A DNA stretch of 64,000 nucleotides from Klebsormidium nitens. Lineage: Eukaryota > Streptophyta > Klebsormidiophyceae > Klebsormidiales > Klebsormidiaceae. Both the position numbers and the translations under genes were made by a program. The first letter of the stretch is position 1. Every line of letters starts with the position of its first letter. The stretch is from positions 1-64,000 of the forward strand of contig DF236954.1 of the NCBI GenBank assembly GCA_000708835.1, in the 5' to 3' direction. Shown here in pieces: positions 1-12,351 of this stretch. Under the pieces are notes generated by a model. The model did not search any database and was not told where the DNA came from. It saw only the letters and a list, made by a program, of their open reading frames with translations.

Positions 1-3000
1 TTTTGGGTTTTTGCTGGCGGCAGTCAACGACACTTTGAAGCACCGTGCCAATGCACGTGCTTCGAGGCTCTGTACAGAAGCCTGGCTCAACTGGCCTAGC
101 ATGATCTCCAGGTGCACTCGGCTTTCCTGCTCATCATGCTGAGCAATCAGCTCGAAGCAAACAGCTCAAGCACCGTTTGGATAAAAACCCATCAGATGCT
201 TAGGCAAACAGCCGCTGCCTTGGAGAGCGCATTGGCTCAGGCAGGAGCAAAACAGCTCGGTGTCTTGACTGCTGCCACTTGCTCCCGAAAAATGACACAA
301 ATGATGAGGGAGACTTACCGATTTCAGGGGGGCTGTGTTAGAGCCCAGAACACTGCAGTTTGATCGAACAACCTGCGAGAACTAAACAGACACAAAGGTC
401 GACAAAGTGACTCTTAATGCGAGCCACTTGAGGCTTTTAAGTCTGTCGCTCGTGTCCTGGACGGTATCGTGGTTCTTAAAGCAACCCAAGATCATGAGTA
501 GCAAAAAAGCTACGAAGCCCCCTGAGCTAGAAAGACGAAGGACAGGGTTCACATCCCCAGAGTCCGCCTACCCGCTATACATGATAACTCTCGTAAAAAG
601 ATTCTCAATGATGCATGACATATCATTGAATGCCAGCTCCCCGCCAGCTCCAGTAGTTGTCTTTGTTCAATCCTAACGTGTTTTCCATTCACTAGTCGAA
701 AGGTGCCCAATCTAGAGACTGACAAATTGAGCCCATGACTACCGCCCGTCCAAAAGTTACCTACTTCTGAACAAAGCGCCAGACCTGTGGTGTTTGGCAA
801 ATGTATGCAATCGATCGACAGAGACCTTGTGCTGACAGTTATAATTTTGTGTATTAGAAGCAAAGGGCAACCAACAGCAAAGACTTGCAAGACACTCTTC
901 CGATCCTATGAATATCTTACCTGCCGCTTTCAGATCCTTGAAGCGTTCTTACCTGCATTTTGTGAGCCTGGAACAGGCAATACTACCTGAGCTGGAGAGG
1001 TTGGAGAGGATTACCTGGCACGCCACGAGTTCGCCCCGCAGACTGCGTGAAGACCCCAAGCCCAGTCGCGGTGATGCTCCGTCCAATGAACCTTGTTGAC
1101 TAACGCCTGCCTGCACGGAAGACTTTTCAGCGTTTTGTTGATTTGTTGCACCGGCCCAGGCTCAGCTAGGACCTAGACAATAGAGTATCCCCAATAGAGT
1201 CTAGACTAGGAAATACAAGGCCATGCCACGTGTGCAAGGAGAACCAATGAAATGCAAGAACTGGGGATTGCGGCGAGGTGACGTGACCGTCACCAACCAC
1301 CATGTCGTGACGCGGCCGGCCGCGTGAAACCGCGCGAAGGTACCGCGCCCGCGGCCTCAGTTAGACAACTTATGACTACTATGGACTTGGGATTTGCGGG
1401 CGCGGCCGCGCGGCTGCGCGCACGGCCGGCACACCACAGTAGTGCATGCCTGCGCGCCCGCTTGAGCCCTCCTCCAAATCGACGGACGCCGGTTGTGAGG
1501 CAGCGTCATGCTAGCAACGCGCCCCATAAAAGCCACGCGGTCACTAATTGCTAACGGCCGGTCCTGCTTGAAGCTGAAGGCGCAAAGCGCTTGCAAACAC
1601 AAGCAACGAGCATGATTTTTTTCATCTTTTTCAAAGTTTCACGTTAGAACATTCCTGTACAGTCGTAACTCATGACTGAGCAAACTAATCCGTTGCAAAA
1701 CAAGTCTAGAGCAAGCCGAGGACGGCTTTCAGGATGGTCCTGTCAATCAAGTTAGTGAGGCGGCGGCAGGCCGCCTGGCGCCCCGTCTGGCTCGCGCCTT
1801 CGTTCTGGAACGCCGCCGATCCGGGGGCCAGATCGGAACATTCCGCTTTGTTGAATGACCAGTGGTTGGTGGACAAGGCGGACCGAGGTCCCAGTCTGAG
1901 GTCCTACAACTGATACGGGGAACTTGTACCAAAAAATGAGTTGACTTCCACGAGTTAACTCCGAGTTAAAGCATCAATGGCCCATCCGCCTATTTTCTCG
2001 ACTTCGTGGGGTAGCTCCGTTCTGTTCGTCACACGTAGACCTGCGCCTGGATCATGTTGTGCAATCAGATTGATCAAACCCGGCGCATCAGTTCTATTGT
2101 TGCGTCCAAAGGCAAAGCGCCTGCGTGCACATATTGGACGAGAGTGCCGCCCAGTCTCTTCCATCACCCTCCAGAATACATTAGTAAGACGGCAGGCCAG
2201 AGTCCTTCTCTGTTTCCTTCTCCTTCGCGACATGATTCTTCTTACGATCAACCTCACATCAGATTCTTTGCAGGAACGTACATTCTAAAAGAACGGGCGG
2301 CTTTCTCCATGCGTCGGAGCTTGACCGTTAACAGTAGAATTGACTGGTTAAAGCACCTCCCCGTGGTGAATTCCAAAAGCCCAAAGGCAAGTGCCGGGTG
2401 ATTCTCGAGTAGCGCTTCCGGGTCTGACAAGCCTCGCCCCCAACATGCGCCGCCAAAGTCGTCTACCGACCAGCGGTGAGCGGAGTCCGATTGCTATCCG
2501 ATGGATCCTCCAGGTTTGCTAGGTTCTGCTGACACTGCTCTGCCCGACCAGAATCAACTGGGCCCACGTGCAGTACTTGCAGCCTGTTCCGCACTCCCTT
2601 GAGTCCGGGGTTTCGCGAAAGAACTAGGGGGGCGAGCTGATCCGGCCCTTGAGAGACCGCCAATGATCATGACCAGCGACTTCGTCAGCACGAAATTGTT
2701 CTCAATCAACTTTGGCCGGCTGCCACGTCAGCCCAAAGATGACGAGCGCTGCAACAGTCAATGGGCATCAGAATACACGAAGAGGTTGTCATTGGCTTCC
2801 GTCCGACGGGCGCAGGCGTAACCAGTGAGCACGAATGTCGTTGGCAACATGCGTGGACCAGCTATTGTACAGGGGAACGAGGAGCCTTGGAAATACATGA
2901 TGCTCGAAGCTGGATCGAAACAACGTGTCAAAATTAATTTGCTTTTCGCAGTGATGATGTTTGTGGACAATTTTTTTGCAGCCGACCGCCGTGAATGCAG

Positions 3001-3382
3001 CCCCGGTAAAATCACCCGGGTTGAACAGTTTTCCTTCACCCCAACTCATCTTTCAGGCCAGGAGGGCACTCAGACAACATCGACGTATTTGAACGTGGCA
3101 TCCGTTGGCTACAAAGGGTGACGGACCTTGCGTCGAGTCTCGCGCTTTTCGAGTCAGACGGGAATTGCGGACCGGCACAGCTTGATGCCTCGCGCTGAGG
3201 TCTGATGTTTAGCAAGAGCTGAGAGGTCCAGGCAGCCGTAATGGTCTCCTAAGTTGGCCACGGTAGTCTCCTGACTCGGCCATTCCGGTCTCTTGAGTTG
3301 GCCACTCCGGTTGTCTGAGGCGGTCATTTGGTCTCCTGGGGCGAATTTCTCCGCCCTGCTGAGACGGAACTCCGGTCTGCAG
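1..3382. other. Gene-poor left end
   Basis: I found no gene I can name here. On the minus strand, about 1-190 reads open as a polar, partly helical peptide (it contains EIMLGQLSQASVQSLEARAL) and could be an exon of a gene cut by the window edge; this is weak. Around 1,250-1,540 there is a GC-rich patch with several CGGCCG sites. At 1,733-1,912 (+) a 59-codon GC-rich ORF has no recognised family. The rest looks like intergenic DNA. Confidence 0.4.
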
Positions 3383-3526
3383 GTTCAAAGCGGAGCTGCT
3401 GCTGCGGAACGACGCGAATCGCCTGTGCCGAGCCGGCCCACGGCGGGGCTGTTCACGGAGCTCGGCGACCATGCTGCTCTTTGGGGCGGACCCGGACGCT
3501 GCCGACTACGACGGACGGATCGGACG
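3383..3526 (+). pseudogene. Ankyrin-repeat exon relic
   Basis: A GT-AG style exon: an acceptor CTGCAG ends at 3382 and a donor GTGAGC starts at 3527. Read in one frame its end gives MLLFGADPDAADYDGRIGR, which resembles the ankyrin-repeat end and start 'LLL-GADPN-D-DGRTPLH'. The first half reads better as ankyrin-like in a different frame (GLFTELGDHA), which suggests an indel in the middle. Ankyrin repeats are protein-binding modules found in kinases, ion channels and many other proteins, so no function follows. A second fragment lies at 4.15-4.3 kb on the same strand. I found no exons that would complete a protein, so a decayed or fragmentary gene is more likely than an intact one. Confidence 0.4.
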
Positions 3527-4049
3527 GTGAGCATTCCGGATAAGTTGCTCGCGTGTCCACCCAATGCCAAGAGTTTTGAGTGCTTGAGGCTCTGAAAGGA
3601 ACAGCTTGAACTTATGTGGATCTTGCAGCTGAGGTTTGCTACCGTCGGCAGGATTTTTTTGTTAAAGTTGAAGCACCCAGGAGTTATACTTCTTGCTTGA
3701 GTCTGACTTTCTGTCCTTATGCAGTCCCTACTTCGCATTTTTGCCCGAACCTCCCCCTGATGCTCCTCTCTCAGTATCCACTAGTGGCCTTGTCCTTGGA
3801 AACCTTAGAGCCGGCCCTTTTGAAGGACGGACACATGTGAGCTGCATCTTCGTTCCTGGTCATGCTACTCTTTGCTCTCATTCCGTGCAAATTCGTGATT
3901 GCCTCATATATTGCTGTTCACTTCTTTCCTACGACTACGAAGAATTGCTCTTCAGAAAGTAGGCGCGAAAGCAAAAAGAATGAGAACATAACCAAAGCAC
4001 TGAAAATTGAACAAGGGGACGAGGAAGAAGGAACGAGTATGAAGCAGAG

Positions 4050-4337
4050 ATGTTGCTGCGATCATGGGCCCCGATGCAACAAGATCCGTTTCTCACGCAA
4101 CTTTCCCGGCCATTTTATACCGGCGCCCCCTCCCGCAGGCATTTCACATCGGAGGACCGCGTCAGCAGCGCGCGCGCGCTGCTCGCCGCCCATGCTGACG
4201 TCAATTGCCGGGACCAGGGGAATCAAACCCGTCTAAACGAGGCGCTACGGGCGCAGCACCACGCGTTGGCGGAATGGAGACGCCAGGGTACGAGAAAATG
4301 GGAAGAGCGGCTGGCGCAGGACCGCCCGGGAAAATAA
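4050..4337 (+). pseudogene. Ankyrin-repeat fragment
   Basis: An open frame of 95 codons. Residues about 42-80 contain ALLAAHADVNCRDQGNQTRLNEAL, then an AQHHALAEW segment, which follows the ankyrin pattern LL-GADVN-D--G-TPL-EA---GHH-VAE. The core TPLH turn has become TRLN, so the repeat looks degraded or divergent. It lies about 0.6 kb downstream of a similar fragment at 3,383-3,526 on the same strand, so both may be remnants of one ankyrin protein. The N-terminal half has no recognisable domain and the start codon is not supported by context. The frame ends just where a purine-rich tract begins. Confidence 0.45.
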
Positions 4338-4364
4338 AAGGGAAGCGGACGTCCGGAGTGAAAC

Positions 4365-5010
4365 TTTAAGGGGTGCCCAGAGTGGGTCGACCGGGGGGAG
4401 AGAGAGATCTAGGGAGGAGGAGCCCGCAGGCGGCGCAGGAGAGGGAGCTAGGGGACTAGAGTTGGGAGGGGGCGGCTCAGGAGTGCTCGGGAGAAGGAAC
4501 GGAGACTCTGGAATGGGGAGTCCGAGGCGAGGCAGGAGAAAGTTGAAAGGGCTCTGCGCAGGAGGGGAACGTTCGATGCAAGACTGCTCGAGGAGAGGGA
4601 ACGGGGGTCAGGGAAGAAGAGCGGGAATGCAGGGCAGGTGCAATGGCAGGTGCCCGGGAAAAATTCTCGAGAGATCGGTTCAGGGGGGCGGACGGCTGAA
4701 AATGCTCAGTCGCCACGTGGAGACAAAGATCCGGGGGTCGGGATTGGCGAAAATACACAAGCTAAGAAGGGAGGAACGAGAACGCGCCACGAGAACACGC
4801 TTTTTAAAGCGTAAGTTCACATGATACTCCAGTACGATCTCGAAGTAGAACCTAGCCTTGCTTGGTCGACGTCAACTTCGTTCAACGGCAAGCAAATCAA
4901 AATCTTCGTTATGATCGAGACAACAAGCAAAGCGGAGGAGCAAAAAGGAGCACCGAAAAGGGAAAGGATGAGTGCACGAGGAGAAAACGAGGTTCACCTA
5001 TAGACACTTC
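4365..5010. repeat. Purine-rich asymmetric tract
   Basis: The plus strand is strongly enriched in A and G for about 0.6 kb, with runs such as GGGGGGAGAGAGAG and many GGAG/GAGG steps. ORFs here are rich in Arg, Gly, Glu and Lys simply because of the base composition, and I do not call them genes. The tract follows directly after the ankyrin fragment. Confidence 0.5.
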
Positions 5011-6888
5011 CTGCCAACTCAGCCTGATTGTGTCAGGACATTTCTCAGTGCTCACTAATGCAGCCAGGTAGGGAAGCAGATTTAGTGGTTATGGCAATAA
5101 GAATGACACCGGAGTCGCATTCTGTAGCTGGAGTTTCTAAACATCATCTCGATGACAGACAGCTTCATGTGGTGCTTTCGCAAGGCAGCAAGCTTCAAGA
5201 ACACCAGCATTAATCAAAAGGCTAAGTGCAGTCGGGTAAGAAGGTCTACTTCATCTTCTTGTGCCGATCAAAGAAACCTTCAAGGCAGGACGAGGATTCT
5301 GACACGGCCTTGCAACCTTGTCGGCCTCTCAGATTCCTGAGTCATGCCCGCATCGGACCTTTCCTTCCTGACGTGGTGGGACAGAACGACCGCTGCAGAT
5401 CATGAGAGATTCGATCGAGATTTAAACTGGTAATCTCAAGGACCCAAAGCCCAAGTGCCGTTGAGTCGCTTTGGCTATGTATGTTATTGTGACAGAGCTT
5501 GAAGGAACACTGGAAGTAAAGTTTCGTGGCCTCTTCGATGACTCCAACCAAAGTCACCCTGAGCTGCCGTATGAAGTTTTTCCACGCACCTGCTTTGGAC
5601 GGGGTTTTTGTGTCGACCGACATTTTCTCATTGGATAAGCGCAGGACAGAGCCTCGGGCGCGCTCTGTTCTGCCTTTCCTTGATGAGGACGACAAACATG
5701 TTATGGTCCCGGCTGCAATCGTGACTAACAACAGCTTTTGGATTCGAGGAAAGTTTGCCAGGGCCACGTTCCAACGTGGAACGAAGCAACAAATGGAACG
5801 GTTGGAAGGACGGTGACGTTATCTACACTCTACCCAAGCGTTCGATCTCAGATCTACCAGCTTGCAGGCATGTTTTCTCAATCTTACTTTACATCTGGTT
5901 CCTGTTGTGATGTCACTGTGCTTCGCGTTCTTGGCAATCGGATTCTGGCGCGAACTAGAATCGGATGGTGCATCTGGGCTAAGCTGTTGGCGCCAACCGT
6001 ACAGCCGGTGCGGCGAAGCTGGAGGAAGCGCTGAAGATCGTGGCGGGGACAAATGAAGGGAGCATCCACTGCTGCAGGTGCCCCGCGTCCTGGGGACCAA
6101 GCAGGCCTAGAGCGACTGTACCCCTAAAACCCTCTGAAAAGCAGGATTATGCTGAAACACACGGTTTGCAGTTCCATATAAGACGAAGATCTTTGTACGA
6201 AAAGACTTCGAACGAATTCAAAATCTCGTCCAGAATTTGATAGGCTGAAAGTCGCATTTGGCCTGGAGGTGGACCGGCTCCGAGTCGAGCTTGAAGTATG
6301 GCAGGGCTCGTGGATGATCCGCGGACCAACAGAAAAGGGTGAGCATCAGAACCAGCGTTTCTACGTTCCAAAATTGCACAAATCAGATCTCTTCGAACTG
6401 TGGTGCATCTAAATACAACTGATCCTTCAATTGCAAGCATTCTCCGCCCGTTATTGGATCCTGCTTGATCAGCTGTGGCATTGCCAATGATCTCGTGTAA
6501 CGCTTTCATTGATCAACCAGTGGTAGGTGCTGTATATCCATTTCCTCCGAGCATTCATTGGAAGCTCGAACTCTCAGACTCAAGCATATTTAGTACGTGG
6601 CAGCCGAATCAAGACCTTTTACCCTGGTTGTTTGCAGCAGGGACTACCGAAGCTGCTTCGACATCGCGGAAACATCTACATCGTTCTGACCATTGCTGGA
6701 ATAATGAGGATTTCATCAGAAACCTTACCCCCCGACAAATTGTTGCCTTTCAGTGGCCAGAAAGGTGCCCACCAGATTGGCGCCAATCAACGCACTTGTT
6801 TGGCGTTAGAAGGGCACCAATGGTGCCTTCAGCGATTTGAAATTCTCATTATTCCAGCAACTTGCGTACTCTGGTGCAGTCAAAAGCG
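5011..6888. other. Intergenic DNA with one dispersed coding-like fragment
   Basis: No convincing gene. Near 6,015-6,110 (+) one frame contains KLEEALKIVAGTNEGS, and a related stretch (LREALAIEAGTNE) occurs at about 18,790-18,835; see the findings. Several ORFs of 90-140 codons overlap on opposite strands here without splice-site or family support. Confidence 0.35.
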
Positions 6889-7062
6889 TGGAGCTGGCGG
6901 GACTCGAACCCGCATCTCTCAGACGCGGCCCATCCGGGCGGTGCTCGGAGCCTCATTCTGGAGGCCCCGGCAGGGACTTGGCCACTCGCGCGGGGCGAGG
7001 ACCTTTTGCCCCTAGGCATATCAGCCCTTGTCTTGGCGCTCTACCAATTGAGCTACAGCCCC
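6889..7062 (-). tRNA. tRNA-like pol III unit with about 100-nt insert (copy 1)
   Basis: Read on the minus strand, the unit starts GGGGCTG and ends CAGCTCCA. These pair as a 7-bp acceptor stem with a G3-U70 wobble, the identity element of alanine tRNAs. The D arm (GCTC...GAGC with AATTGGTA loop) gives an intact A box. The T arm (GCGGG-TTCGAGT-CCCGC) gives an intact B box. A TTTT run lies 3 nt beyond the 3' end, as expected of a pol III terminator. The middle is abnormal: about 100 nt replaces the anticodon arm, and I could not place a 5-bp stem with a 7-nt loop and U33. It may be a tRNA gene with a non-canonical intron, a tRNA-derived SINE, or a pseudo-tRNA. A second copy lies at 17.6 kb. Confidence 0.6.
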
Positions 7063-9141
7063 TCTTCCATACGTGCGGTGTTTTGAGGATAAGGTGTCCC
7101 CATATATAAACAGCGCCAATTGTCACTCGATGATCTGTGGGCCGAGCTTGTGTGACTTGAGAACCGTTGATCGAGCTGGGCAAGGACATTGACGATCCGA
7201 TGGTGCAATCGATAGAAACCATCAGAAGCAGTCTCTAAGCCCGGACAGTCCGTGACGAGGACCAAAATGCTCAATGAGCTGGACTTCTCAAAGCTAGAGC
7301 GAAGCCTGCACAGAGGATCGATTCATTGCAGGATGTCGAAGGCTAGAGGAGCGCTCTGTGACAAAATTATGGCCCAGCAGCATAGATTGGTCTGCTTGCC
7401 GGATACCACTCATGAACTGCCTTTCCGTGAAATATGGAGCTTTTATTGCTTATCTCTGGTAGTGGACCTTACAAATCATGCGAACGGAGAAGAGATTGAA
7501 GAGATTCGATATTGCTGTGCTCTGATTGCTTAGACCGTTTGGAATTATATGTTCCAATGATCCATCGAGCATCGAGGAGCTCGTCAAATACTCCGCTTGT
7601 TCCATGAGTGTTGGTGTCGAAGTGACAGTCTGCACGGATGCTCCAATATTGCAAGCATCCATAAATTAGATGCTAAACTAGGGTTGATCTAGAAACGCGC
7701 ACTCCTGCAAGACCAGCGAAAGCAGAATTCGGCGCCATCCTCGCATAAGGCGTTCGCAATGATGTGGCCGTGTACGAACCGTATGTATGCACCCACATGA
7801 TCAACGCTTGAAATGAGCGAGAAAAAAAGAGCAACATCTTCCACATATCAGAACTGGACAGGCTGGCATGCCACATGCACCCCGCGGTGCATATGTTTTC
7901 TAGCTTAGTAGAGCATGCACATTGACCGACTAGAGCTGCATGACATAATTGGCGGGATGCATCAGGACATCTCATGAGCCGTTCGCATTAACCCTGGCAC
8001 TTTCAGAGCAGGCTAGCTCACCAGCCGGTCTGCTCGACAACTAGTCTACAGAACTGTTGACAATTACCGCAGTCACGGCCGGGCAGATTGCTCATGCATC
8101 GATCCAAAAGCAGGAAACCATGCGCGAGTCCACAAAGACTATTGCATTTCACTAACTTGCAACCTTGCCGTCTTTGACCAATCCGCATCTGTACAGTATC
8201 CGTAGGGCGCTGTTTTCATCCGACAAACTTTTTCTCGATAAACTTGGCCCATCCCGAGCTCCTAACTTACATATTCGATCTTCCAACAAAACTAGCCTGT
8301 CAGTCTTGCTGGTTGTATCACTCTACGACTTCCGAGCCCTTCGTATCTTGCATAAGCAGGTTTGTTGAACACGGCTCCTCGCACTGATCCTATCAAGCTC
8401 CTTCTTTCAAACCCTTAAATATGATTGCATTGTCGCTCATCGAGAAGACTACGTTTCGTGAACCATATCTGCTGAGCTATATCTGAGCAACGGTCAAAGG
8501 CACATGTTTGCACTAAGCTTCGGGAAACAAGAGTTGTCGAACATTGGGCTTAAGTGCCGCCACCGGTCCGTCCGCCTGTACGGCAACAAAGCAGGGCTCT
8601 GACATCGAAGGACCCGACAAAAGCTAATGCTGAGAGTGTGACAAATGCATGCGCTTCAATTGTGGCGAAAGCATTCTGGTGTCTGCCTGGTTGAAAAATC
8701 CATCTCTGTGTTGGACCTTTGCCGAAAAAATGGACGGAGGCGGGGTCGAATCCAAGCAGATTGCTTCATTGGTCCAGGTATGCACATTTACACCGTTGAA
8801 AAGTAAGCTCAGATGACAAGATTCATACTAAAGGACGAGGAAATTAACCCTTGGATGCCAAGAATCTGACCATTGACGACGATAAGATACAACAAAGTGA
8901 TGGAAACCAGAGGAAACGTGAACGCCGACGCTTAACAAAAAAGGCCAACTCGTTCCAGCTAAAAGAACTTTTCACAAAGCCTCAAGATTGGACACGAAGC
9001 TAGACCGGCTTAGCAAGAAGGTGACCTGCAAAGGGCTGAAAAAGGAGCCTACGTGTGCGGGTAACAAGAGTTTCCGTCTTCATCGCGTCGACAACGACAC
9101 GATATACTTCGTAGACCGCGCAAATTCCCAAACGAGCTCAC
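7063..9141. other. Intergenic / undetermined
   Basis: No family-supported coding sequence. The 3' end of the PP4R3-like gene should lie in this interval or just left of 9,142, but I found no exon matching the conserved segment that follows in that family. Confidence 0.3.
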
Positions 9142-11837
9142 CAGAAGTATAAAGTGCATCAGTTGGCGGACTGCATCCGTGACGTCGTTGGAGGTGCGCG
9201 CGTACGAGGCCGCCCGGAAGGTCGTGATGGCGGCCGCCAAAAGGTCGCCCTGCATCAGGCGGGCCACGTAGTGCGCGTCGTGCCTCAACAGGCACGCGCG
9301 CAGGAACTCGACGGCTATCATCGCGACGCGCGGCTCCGCGTGCCCGGCCAGCCGCGCCACCGCTTCGAGGGCGCCGTGACGGAAGACGAATGGCCTGGAA
9401 TAGAAGATTGGGAAACGCTGGATAGGGACTCTGTGTTGGTTGATTACACTGACGTTGTATTTGAAGCGGGTTCGTTCCGTCAAATTCAGTTCCCCTCGCG
9501 GAACGTCTGCGGACTGGGAAGGGGGGTACTTGGGAAGTGCAGTGAAACGATTTTGTTAGTTGGTCGGCAGGAACGAGCACGAGACACCTGTTCTTCTCGT
9601 TTCCGTGTCGCAAAGATTCAGGACGTGACTGCTTGGTTGAGCAACCTGACTTTGTTAACGTACAGCACCCAAACGGCGCACTGACCACAGGTGCAAACTA
9701 TGGGAAAGTATCGAAAGTGCGCCATCCAAGGGAACAGTGTTGAATATGACTTCACTGAACAATGGTGGGTTGGCAATTTGATAATCCAAGAAAAAGTCAA
9801 GAAAAACACATGGAAAGTGAGTTCCTTGAAAGCTTTACCAGAAGGAGCGGATGCGTCAATCCTAACTGCAGCTCGTGCTTAATCCGTGAGAACACAAAAA
9901 CAGATGGCAGCCTTTCGTGACATGAGCCAAATTCTTCAAGGCTTCTTTTGCCGCATACAAAGGATGTCGCTTAGAAAAGAAAAGCGCTTCTCCTGCAAAC
10001 CGACCAAGAGCCTATTGAATGCAGATACCCAGATCGAAATGCGAGTGGCACGTACCGAAGCCTGGTGCCGTGGTGACGCACGCAGTACATCAGCAGCGCG
10101 CAAGCGCGGACCACCCCATCGATGTCGTCAGGCGAAACGCGGGTTGAAGCGCTGACGTCAGCGTTCGCTTGCGCCACCGTCTGCTTGATGATGACGTCAA
10201 GGAGCGGGTCGAGGCAGAGCCAGTCAGACGTCTGCACGCAGTATAAAATCAAAGTGGCGAGCGATGAGCGCGTGTTTTCTGGTGAAGGGCGATGCGGCTT
10301 CAAACAAGGTGGGCATCTGTAAAGAGCCGGACGGAATCATAGGAGTAGCTGACTCCTCTGGAGGGGAGTGAGATCTGCTGGTTTCCAGAGGTAAGGAGAC
10401 ACCTATTATCTGCACCCGTCAAGTGCGTGCTGCGTCGACACGCCTGCTAAGTAGTTTCTTCAAGCAACGTTTCTAACTGCAAAGATATAGAACCAGTACA
10501 AGCAAGCCTGGGCGTACTTTCTTCGCAGGACACTGGATGAACACGTCGCACACTGCTCAGGCAGTCTAACAATTGCTCACAAATGCCTGTTGCTGCTATG
10601 CACTGCAGCATGTGGCTCTGCAATGCGCGGCTAAAGTACCGGGTCTGTTACTAAGACGGGTCATAGAGGAGGTTGAATCAGTCGACACGATTCTAAGCAG
10701 TCGCTCAAGCAACTCAGTGGGTGAGATTGCCGACCACACGTTTATCCCAACAATGATATCTGATCCAAAAAAGTTTGCACTTCATATCGCCCCAAGGTGT
10801 GTTGACCGCTGCTCTAGCCTCGACCGTCAGCGGCGTCGGTTAAAAACTCTGCTAGTTCAAAGCAGACGCTTTGCCGTCAGCTCACCGGTACGAGGTCGAT
10901 AAGAGCCCGGGTGAGCACGAGGAGCAGCGTCTGGAGGGGCGCGTCGTCGGTGCGGAGCATCTCGCCCACGACGCAGAACCGGTCGATGATGCCCCGGAGA
11001 TACTCGATGTGCTTCCGGAGCAACGCGACGTAGCGCGTCATGAGCATGAGGACACCCGCGGACGCGAGCCAGAGTGACTGGTCACGGTTGTCCTTGGGCG
11101 CGAAGCACGCGCGGAGCGCGCGGCGCAGGCAGCGGAAGGACAGGGCCCGGCGGTAGAACTGCTTAACCTGCGGAGGAAGTGGAGAAGGCTGGAAACAGAC
11201 AGCGAAATCAGTAAGGTGTGCTGCAAGCGGAGCAATGTGACGCCCATGTGGCAGATAATATACGCGGACTCACGAAGAGAGGGAAATTTGAGGAAGAGGT
11301 TTTCAAGCTCAACTTCAGCGCGGTTGGTTAAAGCTTAGGGCGAATGTCAGGGTGCGGTGCGCATTGTTGTTGCAGGTTAGACTCATCCTTTGCATCCCAT
11401 TCTTGGGCAGAACACGTGTTCAACGCCGTGCTTTCCTCATCGCCTAGGGTACACTTCCAAGCATTGGTTGACGAAACGAGCAGCGAAGCGGTTGTCAAGA
11501 CTCAACATGACTCCCGTGCCACAACTCGGCAGCCAACACAAAAGAATGGCGAAAAGGAGTACAGTGATTTGAACAAAGTGTGTACGATACAAGAAGCTTT
11601 CTGCTCGGTCTGCCGTCAAATGAATATCGCCAAACGGCCAGAATCGATGTTGCTCACTGCCAAATCAACTTGTTTGAGTTTGGCGCAGGAGCAGCTCACG
11701 TGACGAGGGGAGAGGTACTCGGTTGCCGTATTGAGAGCTTCGACCAGAGAGTTCATAACGTTCTGAAGGCGCGGCCCGCTCTTGAGCCCCGCTTTGCACC
11801 CCTCCTTCACGCGGTCAAGGTCCTTGTTCAATATACT
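9142..11837 (-). CDS. PP4R3/SMEK-like protein phosphatase 4 regulatory subunit 3 (partial model)
   Basis: Four minus-strand exons join in consistent phase: 11700-11837, 10886-11158, 10056-10231 and 9142-9394, each with AG acceptor and GT donor. The product is an all-helical armadillo-type protein. Segments align by eye with PP4R3: GEMLRTDDAPLQTLLL with ALIDLVP, then SDWLCLDPLLDVI, ALLMYCVRHH, and AVEFLRACLLRHDAHYVARL with QGDLLAAAITTF. These match the family's 'FVEHH..I' and 'RFLR..I...DEFY.R.LV..NLF.PVI.AF' blocks. PP4R3 targets the PP4 catalytic subunit in DNA repair, stress and development. The N-terminal EVH1/RanBD-like domain and the C-terminal end were not found. An exon-like stretch at 12.15-12.28 kb (SSKLEALEEWLDLLEAVPG) may belong upstream. 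Confidence 0.65.
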
Positions 11838-12351
11838 CTGCACGTAAAGCAGGGTTACTGACTCGGACATCGGGCACCACGTTCGGCTTGCCGTCTTGTC
11901 ACCTTTGTGGGTAGCAGTCCTTGCAGCGAGTTGAAAGCAGTTGGCTGAAAGGGCGTCGTCAAGACTCTCGCCATTCCAAAGGTGTTGCGGAAGAGCTTTC
12001 AGAGTCAAACAATCTTGTGGAGTTTTGAACGAGAAAAGCTAGGCTGGCTGCTATAGCGGTCCTCCGAATGCGGTCCTCAGATGCTGTTTTGCGTCAAAAA
12101 GGAAACCCACTCGAGGGACTGCAGACACACCTTCCAAGAGTATTGATGTTTTCTGTTGCATTCAGCATCAGCCTCTGCGAAGCCCCTTGGAGTTGCAATG
12201 GTTCCACCCGGTACCGCTTCTAGGAGGTCCAGCCACTCTTCCAGAGCTTCCAGCTTCGAGCTCCTGTCGGCCTGCAAGGGACACAGACTGGTTTGAGATT
12301 GGCGGCGAGAGCCTCTGTATGGAAACGCACGCCCAGGAGAAACTCATCTGC

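Noticed and set aside
5342-5816. 141-codon minus ORF and 96-codon plus ORF overlapping each other
   Set aside because: Neither shows a recognised family or splice partners; one must be a shadow and I cannot support the other.
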